Source: Chitinophagaceae bacterium (lineage in GTDB: Bacteria > Bacteroidota > Bacteroidia > Chitinophagales > Chitinophagaceae). Taken from it: a DNA stretch of 52,104 nucleotides. The position numbers were made by a program, and so were the translations under genes. Every line of letters starts with the position of its first letter. Within the stretch, counting starts at the first letter, position 1. Shown piece after piece: positions 46,516-52,104 of this stretch. The stretch is from the NCBI GenBank assembly GCA_027486835.1, contig JAIXOJ010000125.1, positions 1-52,104 on the forward strand, in the 5' to 3' direction. The notes beneath the pieces are model-generated. The model made no database searches. It saw only the letters and a program-made list of their open reading frames with translations, and had not been told where the DNA came from.

Positions 46516-46538
46516 GCCATGAATGTATCTAAAAATAT

Positions 46539-47687
46539 TTAGCGAAAGCCGATATCAGTAATTATTGGGCGATGATCAGACGCATTTAATGTACTGCGAT
46601 AATATTGAGAAGTAAATAAATTGGGGCTGTGCAGGACCACATCTATGCGCAAAGTGGGTGAAAACTCTGGGTAAGTTCCCCCCCAGCCGAAGCCGTGTTG
46701 AAGAAAAGGATCTGTTAAACTACTGCTGATGTGGTGATATACATAACTAGAGGGAACTGAATTTAAATCGGCACAGAAAACAAAAGGGATGGTACACTTA
46801 TTTAATTCCCGCTTTACCAATTGCGCTTGTGCCACATGCAACGAGTCGAAATAATTTATTTTGGAAAATTTGCTACCATGATACAACACGGCAGTGTCGT
46901 CGTCTTGAATAAAATAAAAATCTGGATTGGTGGTGTCTATTGCACTTTGGTTATGCAAGTGCATCGATCTTAAATGCGTATTGTAAAAGCGAAGGCTTTT
47001 GCCTTTCACGCTAATGGTGGCATACATCAAATGTTCGGGAAAGTGAGGCCAATTATAAGCGGTGCGGCCACTGTCTATGATTGGGAATTTAGATAAAATG
47101 ATGGTTCCGTAATTCGTTTGAAAACAACTATTGCGGTATTCAAAGTCTTTAGAAAAATATTGGTATCGGTATTGTAAGGTATCTACCAAGTATTTCATGC
47201 TAGATAAAAAGACCAAACAACTGTCCTTGTTTTCAAACTCTTTAAAATCTTGTAGGCAAAGTACATCGGCCTTGCTATTGCGGATATAGTTTAAAATAAT
47301 TCTTCTAGGTGCATAAGGGCCATCAGCCGAAATGCTATTATTGAGAAAATCATTTACATTCCAAGATAATAATCGAATGGTGTTGATGTTTTTTTCTATT
47401 TGGTATGCGTTCGGGTTGTTAAACGCAAAGCAGGATAGAATATTTTTATAGCCTAATAATAGGAAGAAAAGCAAATACCAAGCATATTTTTTAAACAGAA
47501 AAAAACTCAAAACAAATGCCATTAGCATTGCCACTACCAACCAAGGGAACACCAATGAAATAAATGTCATTGCCCGGAAGTGATGCGGGCTTATAAAAGG
47601 TGAGGCACAACCAATAAGGTAGGTAAGTATCAATATTACATACCCTATTTTCACTAGCTTTTTCCAAATAGTGAGCATGTTTTTCAT
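46539..47687 (-). CDS. EEP-family metal-dependent hydrolase, membrane-anchored (copy 1)
   Basis: 382 residues and clearly a paralogue of the downstream gene: about three N-terminal helices, then SWNVNDF, CLQDFKEF, ADLNSVPSS and SDHRPI. The metal-ligand Glu of the usual LQE motif is Asp here, and the GDxN motif is ADLN, so the metal site is altered though it may still bind. It starts 13 bp after the second rhomboid. Confidence 0.85.
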   Translation of the reverse strand: MKNMLTIWKKLVKIGYVILILTYLIGCASPFISPHHFRAMTFISLVFPWLVVAMLMAFVLSFFLFKKYAWYLLFFLLLGYKNILSCFAFNNPNAYQIEKNINTIRLLSWNVNDFLNNSISADGPYAPRRIILNYIRNSKADVLCLQDFKEFENKDSCLVFLSSMKYLVDTLQYRYQYFSKDFEYRNSCFQTNYGTIILSKFPIIDSGRTAYNWPHFPEHLMYATISVKGKSLRFYNTHLRSMHLHNQSAIDTTNPDFYFIQDDDTAVLYHGSKFSKINYFDSLHVAQAQLVKRELNKCTIPFVFCADLNSVPSSYVYHHISSSLTDPFLQHGFGWGGTYPEFSPTLRIDVVLHSPNLFTSQYYRSTLNASDHRPIITDIGFR

Positions 47688-47700
47688 TGTTTAAAAAGGG

Positions 47701-48621
47701 TTATAGCTCTTCTTTACTCGCTTTTTTTAGAAATGCTTTTTCCTCGTCAGTAAGCATGTGATAGCCTGTTTGATTGATTTTGTCTAATATTTCATCGAGC
47801 CGTTGCTGGGTGATGTTAGGAATTTTTTTAAATGGGGGTTGTGTGCTTTTATAGAAAAGACGTTGGTTTTTAGGAATCTTGTTATACTCCTTTTCTGGGT
47901 TAAATAAATTATCAACCCAACTCACCAGCTTAACCATCCAGGCTCCCAAATCATTTCCTTTTTGTACCTGTTTAATGAATAAAAAACCAGTAGCCCCTCC
48001 TGCAAGATGGGCAACTGCAACGCCACCACTTACACTAGCAATGGTTGCATAATCAATGGCCACAAAAATTAAGGTCAGTACCCAAAGTGGTATGCCCCCG
48101 TTAATCATGGGAAAAATTCGGTAGTCTGGGGCTAATGTGGTTGTGGCAACCGCAACGGCCATTACTGCAGAACCCGCACCAGACATTTGCATAAGGTTTA
48201 CATGCTGTGCTAGTACAGGGAAAACATTGTTGATAATCAAATAAAACAATGCGCCAAAAAAACCACCGTACAAGTAAACGGGTATCAATTTGTTATTGCC
48301 CGTTAAATCTTGAAGGATATATCCAAAACTCCAAAGCCATAACAAGCTGCTAATCAATTCCCAAACTCCCAAGTGGGTAAACATGTAACTTACCACTACC
48401 CATGGTCGGCTGGATAATTTTTCAAATGAGGCGGGCAAATCAAACCAGCCGAGTATTTGGTGCTGAAATAAATCGATGGGAAGGTCGGAAAAGAAGTAAA
48501 TAATCTTTATGAAGTTTAGCAAAATAAACACGGAAGCATTAATGATAATTAACCATGTAAGTGCGTTGTTTTCCTGACCTAGCAAAGGAATTCTATTATT
48601 GTTATAATCTCTGATACCCAC
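47701..48621 (-). CDS. Rhomboid-family protein with displaced active-site Ser
   Basis: 306 residues beginning with GTG 48621. About six membrane helices occupy residues 20-225; the C-terminal 80 residues are a charged cytosolic tail ending in DEEKAFLKKASKEEL, as in Bacteroidota second rhomboids. Expected motifs: the catalytic GASxx appears as GAGSA (48166-48180) while the His is kept in AHLAGGATGF. In the usual alignment the Ser is one position late, so proteolysis is doubtful. It follows rhomboid 1 by 45 bp. Confidence 0.85.
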   Translation of the reverse strand: MGIRDYNNNRIPLLGQENNALTWLIIINASVFILLNFIKIIYFFSDLPIDLFQHQILGWFDLPASFEKLSSRPWVVVSYMFTHLGVWELISSLLWLWSFGYILQDLTGNNKLIPVYLYGGFFGALFYLIINNVFPVLAQHVNLMQMSGAGSAVMAVAVATTTLAPDYRIFPMINGGIPLWVLTLIFVAIDYATIASVSGGVAVAHLAGGATGFLFIKQVQKGNDLGAWMVKLVSWVDNLFNPEKEYNKIPKNQRLFYKSTQPPFKKIPNITQQRLDEILDKINQTGYHMLTDEEKAFLKKASKEEL

Positions 48622-48666
48622 TTTAGTTACTGTTGTTTGATAAGTGAAAGATGTAGTTCAATGCAA

Positions 48667-49500
48667 TCAAAAAAACGATTTTCTGTTGGTTTTGTTCCAA
48701 GTAAAAACTATTAAGAGGCCAACGATGGCACCTCCCACATGCGCCCATCGGGCAATATTGTCTCCAGCAGAATTTTGAATGGCAAGAAAAAGCTCATAGC
48801 TAAAATAGGCTAATCCAGCCCATTTGGCTTTTACTGGGATAAAGAAATAAAGGTATAAATAGGTGTTAGGGAATAAATATACAAATGCAGCGAGCACGCC
48901 AAATACGGCGCCACTGGCACCAATCGTGGGTGTATTCAAGTGCATCCTATAATAATCTGATAGTAACTCAAGGAGCTTACCCGCTGAGGCGTGGTCTTCG
49001 GGGTTTGCCATCAAATAATTAACTCCCTCGGTACTTAATTTGATGTCGTGTGTTGTGGCAAAAGACAACATCGCAGCCACTTCACCAGGCTTGTTTGCAG
49101 CATGCATAGCTACAATGTTGAGGTATTCGTTAGTAAGTAAGCCAATTTCATAATTAAGAAACACCAAGTGCAGTAAGGCTGCTCCTAGGCCGCAGGAAAG
49201 ATAGAACATGGTAAATCTTGGTGCAGTCCACAAGTTTTCTAGCACCGAACCAAACATCCATAGTGCAAACATATTTCCGAAAATATGCCACCAATCTTGG
49301 TGCATGAATAAATGTGTAATTAACTGCCACGGTTTAAACAAAGGACTCTTCCATGCGTGAAGGGCAAATAAATCGTCTATTGGCAAATTAAATTGCCTGC
49401 CAACTGTAATCTGCGCTAAAAAGCACAATGAGTTGATAATGACGAGGTTTTTTATAATAACAGGCAATACTTCAAACCTGCTTGGTCTAAATTCGTTCAT
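48667..49500 (-). CDS. Rhomboid intramembrane serine protease
   Basis: 277 residues with a normal rhomboid core: HLFMHQDWWHIFGNMFALW, the catalytic serine in GASGAVFGVLAAF, and the catalytic His in RWAHVGGAIVGLL. An insertion of about 70 residues (130-200, including the helical segment EVAAMLSFATTHDIKLSTEG) lies between helices, larger than in GlpG. The first gene of the rhomboid-rhomboid-EEP-EEP operon. It cleaves transmembrane proteins inside the membrane; substrates are unknown. Confidence 0.92.
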   Translation of the reverse strand: MNEFRPSRFEVLPVIIKNLVIINSLCFLAQITVGRQFNLPIDDLFALHAWKSPLFKPWQLITHLFMHQDWWHIFGNMFALWMFGSVLENLWTAPRFTMFYLSCGLGAALLHLVFLNYEIGLLTNEYLNIVAMHAANKPGEVAAMLSFATTHDIKLSTEGVNYLMANPEDHASAGKLLELLSDYYRMHLNTPTIGASGAVFGVLAAFVYLFPNTYLYLYFFIPVKAKWAGLAYFSYELFLAIQNSAGDNIARWAHVGGAIVGLLIVFTWNKTNRKSFF

Positions 49501-49713
49501 AAATGTCTAATTCATTACGGACAGATGTTGCCGCTTTGGTTATTGATCAAATGCTTTGTGAGTGATAAAGTATTATTTGGTAGTTGTGAATGCATCCTAA
49601 AACCAACTATTGATTCCTTATTGTATTTTGTAAAAATCCCTATTCTCCGCCTAGGTCATTCTTTCTTCAATCAATGCTGCCTTCCTATTTGGAGATTTTT
49701 TTGAACCCCCTAA

Positions 49714-51150
49714 CTATTGTTTTCGCAACTTTAGTTGTACCACATTTTCAATGTGATGCGTATGAGGAAACATATCTACCGGCTGAATCTTGGTTACTTG
49801 GTATTTGGCATCTAGCAACGCAAGGTCTCTTGCTTGCGTGGCAGGATTGCAACTTACGTAAACAATTAAAGGTGCAGCCATTTCTAAGAGTTTATCTACC
49901 AATTTTTCGTTCATCCCGGCTCTGGGAGGGTCAGTAATAATTACATCGGGCTTTCCATGGGTTTCAAAAAAAGTGTCGTCGCAAATTTTAATTACATCCC
50001 CCGCAACAAAATAGGCATGGTCAATTCCATTAAGCAATGCATTTTCTTTTGCATCGGTAATGGCATCTTCAATCAACTCCACCCCAATAATCTTTTTTGC
50101 CTTCTCGCTACAAAATATCCCAATACTACCTGTGCCACAATATAAATCGTACAAGATTTGGGTACCATCAAGTTCAGCAAACTCACGAGTTATTTGGTAA
50201 AGCCTTTCGCCCTGTTTTGTATTGGTTTGAAAAAAAGATTTGGGACTTATTTTAAATTGAAAATGTTCCAATTTTTCTGTGATATAGCCTTTTCCAAAAA
50301 AAGAGATTGGCGATAAGTCGTAAATACTATCGTTAAATTTTTGGTTGATGGTATACAATAACGTTGTAATTGCAGGAAATTGGTTTAAAAGATAGTTCAG
50401 CAGTTCCTCCCGGTTTGCTTTGTCCTCATGGCCCAAAACGAGATTAATCATGATTTCGCCAGTGGTGGCAATCCGCACCATCATATTGCGCAACCATCCT
50501 TCATGTTTTTTTATATCGTAGAAACTAAGATTTTTTGCTAACGCAAAATCAACAATGGCCTTTCTTATTTGATTGGTTGGTTCTTCCTGAAGATGGCAAA
50601 TATCTAAGGCTACTACTTTGTCAAACTGCCCTTTTGCATGAAATCCAGCAGCCCCTTTGGCTAGTTCTTCTGCCATTAGCGCTTCATCACCACCCCTTAA
50701 AGCCCTGAATTCTTCTTTTGGAATAAATCGCCTAGTGGCAAAAGTGTATTCTAGTTTGTTTCGGTAGCCAATCGTTTCAACTGCCCCTACTATTGCTGAA
50801 ATTTCAGGTAACTCAATTTTTCCAATGCGGGTAAGATGATCGTTAACCTGCTGTTGCTTAAAAACCAATTGCTCTGGATAAGGCAACATTTGCCATTGAC
50901 AACCCCCGCAAATGCCAAAATGGGAACAAAAGGGTTCTAGCCTGTTTGGCGCATATTGTTTAAACGCCAAAGGATATGCCTCGGCCCAATCTTTTTTATT
51001 TTTAGACAACTGTATGTCCACCACATCACCTGGCACTGTGCCCTCTATAAATATTACTTTACCATCCACCTTTGCCAAACTCTTACCCTCTGCCGCAAAG
51101 TTTTCTACTAGTATATCTTCTAAAATAATCGGCTTTTTATACTTCTTCAC
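49714..51150 (-). CDS. rlmD: 23S rRNA (uracil-C5)-methyltransferase RlmD/RumA family
   Basis: 478 residues starting with GTG 51150 (in-frame TAA 18 bases upstream leaves no ATG). An N-terminal TRAM domain is followed by iron-sulphur ligands Cys75, Cys81 and Cys84 in CSHFGICGGC. The Rossmann methyltransferase has SFFQTNTKQGERLY, LYDLYCGTGSIGIFC, ITDPPRAGM and the catalytic VSCNPATQARDL. It makes 5-methyluridine in 23S rRNA, by the family at U1939, using SAM. The RlmC/TrmA subclass cannot be excluded. It is not tightly linked to the next gene (213 bp). Confidence 0.93.
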   Translation of the reverse strand: MKKYKKPIILEDILVENFAAEGKSLAKVDGKVIFIEGTVPGDVVDIQLSKNKKDWAEAYPLAFKQYAPNRLEPFCSHFGICGGCQWQMLPYPEQLVFKQQQVNDHLTRIGKIELPEISAIVGAVETIGYRNKLEYTFATRRFIPKEEFRALRGGDEALMAEELAKGAAGFHAKGQFDKVVALDICHLQEEPTNQIRKAIVDFALAKNLSFYDIKKHEGWLRNMMVRIATTGEIMINLVLGHEDKANREELLNYLLNQFPAITTLLYTINQKFNDSIYDLSPISFFGKGYITEKLEHFQFKISPKSFFQTNTKQGERLYQITREFAELDGTQILYDLYCGTGSIGIFCSEKAKKIIGVELIEDAITDAKENALLNGIDHAYFVAGDVIKICDDTFFETHGKPDVIITDPPRAGMNEKLVDKLLEMAAPLIVYVSCNPATQARDLALLDAKYQVTKIQPVDMFPHTHHIENVVQLKLRKQ

Positions 51151-51952
51151 GGAGTAAAATAAAGGTATTTAGCTTGTATAGGGTTACTGTACGGTTCAAG
51201 GCTTGCATAAATAAACAGTTCGTTATGTTTTTTGATTCCCATATTCGGGAGGTAATAATGCTAGCAGCCTCTTCTTTTTTTATTTAGACAAAGATGGCCA
51301 CTAGTAGAAACTAGCAGCCATTATCCTATAAAAACCAAAACCAAAAATTGATTCATCCTAAAGTTACTATTAGGATGAAAGTAGGTACAAATAAAAGAGA
51401 TATTGATAGTTTGCTACCTGATTTAAGATTTGTTTCCGCTAATATTCCGCTTAAACTAATTGACCCCTTAAAACAAGATAACCAATAATCTAATCAAATC
51501 CATAAAAACGAATTTGATATTTCAGATTTACCATCAAAACTTAGTTGATTAATCAGATTCCAACTAAGTATGGGGCAAATATAGGGTTGTGTGTAGAAGA
51601 TTTAGTGTTCAAATAAGGTTTTCTTTCGTTTTTTGAAAGGATTTGCACTTTTAACCACCAATAGAATATTAGCAAAGATGTAGTCAAACAAGTACCTAAT
51701 ATATTGCAATACGCTAGATAATTGATTTTTTTGCTAAAAAAGGTTGTCGCATTCTGCTTACTTCACTTTGGAAAAATGGATGTGTAGTTTTTATTGTTAA
51801 TTACGAAAACACTTCTGGAACCCCTTTATTGCCCAACAATTCAAAGCCTTTAATAAAAACACCGTAATTCAAATGAATTTGTAAAACAAAGAGCCGTAAA
51901 TAAAAACACCGTTTTTGAAGCAGAATAATTCTTTCAGCCTAGCACAAAACAG
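51151..51952. other. AT-rich intergenic region, no secure gene
   Basis: A hairpin with two G-U pairs on the minus strand lies at 51295-51320, and the inverted repeat TTCATCCTA/TAGGATGAA at 51352-51379. A 38-codon frame, 51375-51491, starts inside the latter and reads plausibly (MKVGTNKRDIDSLLPDLRFV) but has no support. The rest is low-complexity. Confidence 0.4.
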
Positions 51953-52104
51953 TAAACCATTTGTCGGCAGGCCGCCTGCCCGGCAAAATGCTTCCCGTCA
52001 TTTGACGGCAGGCCGTTTGCCCGGCAGAAAGCTTCCCGTCATTTGACGGCAGGCCGTTTGCCCGGCAGAAAGCTTCCCGTCATTTGACGGCAGGCCGTCT
52101 GCCC
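51953..52104. repeat. 41-bp palindromic repeat array running off the window end
   Basis: Copies start at 51953 (diverged), 51994, 52035 and 52076 (cut by the window edge), all 41 bp apart. The units at 51994, 52035 and 52076 contain CCGTCA-TT-TGACGG and the GC-rich GGCAGGCCG part; the first copy instead has a near-perfect hairpin TTGTCGGCAGGC/GCCTGCCCGGCAA at 51961-51986. GC content is far above its surroundings. Its true length is unknown. Confidence 0.9.

Overview
The window looks like a chromosomal segment of a Bacteroidota bacterium, most likely from the Chitinophagia/Sphingobacteriia side (exact lineage is inference). The evidence is the set of families: type IX secretion (T9SS) signals of both the Por-tail and CHU_C gliding types, a LruC-domain lipoprotein, DUF3667, DUF6261, a PID-CTERM-like small protein, tandem rhomboids followed by tandem endonuclease/exonuclease/phosphatase (EEP) proteins, AT-rich spacers, and a few promoters of the Bacteroidota TAnnTTTG kind. 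No tRNA, rRNA, intact transposase or CRISPR array was seen.

Layout. 0.6-5.2 kb: a secreted protein joining a heparinase II/III-like lyase, an Ig-like linker and a PL6-like beta-helix. 5.3-8.4 kb: a small scarred zone with an ATP-binding protein that lacks its AlbA_2 DNA-binding half, an NtrC-type regulator, an internal fragment of a RhuM-family gene, and intact apaG. 8.5-14.6 kb: a CHU_C/PKD surface protein, a PIN-toxin/antitoxin pair with a palindromic upstream region, and a LruC lipoprotein. 14.7-17.1 kb: two little-known genes separated by an array of 21-bp repeats. 17.1-25.9 kb: a 2,803-residue T9SS cargo made of YDG/MBG/Ig-like repeats, followed by the small PID-CTERM-like protein and a strong terminator.

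26.2-34.5 kb: a secreted YD-repeat-like protein, then the tight operon DUF3667-mazG-NtrY-like histidine kinase, then a POTRA-less BamA/TamA-type barrel. 34.7-36.7 kb: a DUF6261 gene, two different tandem-repeat arrays (41 bp with a hairpin in each unit, and about 20 bp), and a DUF1543 gene. 36.7-45.2 kb is mainly housekeeping: OmpH/Skp-like periplasmic protein, heptose-phosphate kinase HldA, an unrecognised acidic protein, a Nudix-type regulator with a broken Nudix box, DNA ligase LigA, and arabinose-5-phosphate isomerase KdsD. 45.4-51.2 kb, all on the minus strand: two rhomboids and two EEP proteins in one operon, downstream of 23S rRNA methyltransferase RlmD. The window ends inside a second 41-bp palindromic array.

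How the genes fit together. HldA and KdsD supply heptose and Kdo for lipopolysaccharide; OmpH and the BamA-like barrel concern the outer membrane; several large secreted proteins depend on T9SS. The NtrY-like kinase and the NtrC-like regulator are the only two-component parts seen and could be partners, though they lie 21.5 kb apart. The most unusual points are the double-lyase fusion, the giant T9SS/PID-CTERM pair, the rhomboid with a displaced active-site serine, and the several unrelated tandem arrays, two of which share a 41-bp period.
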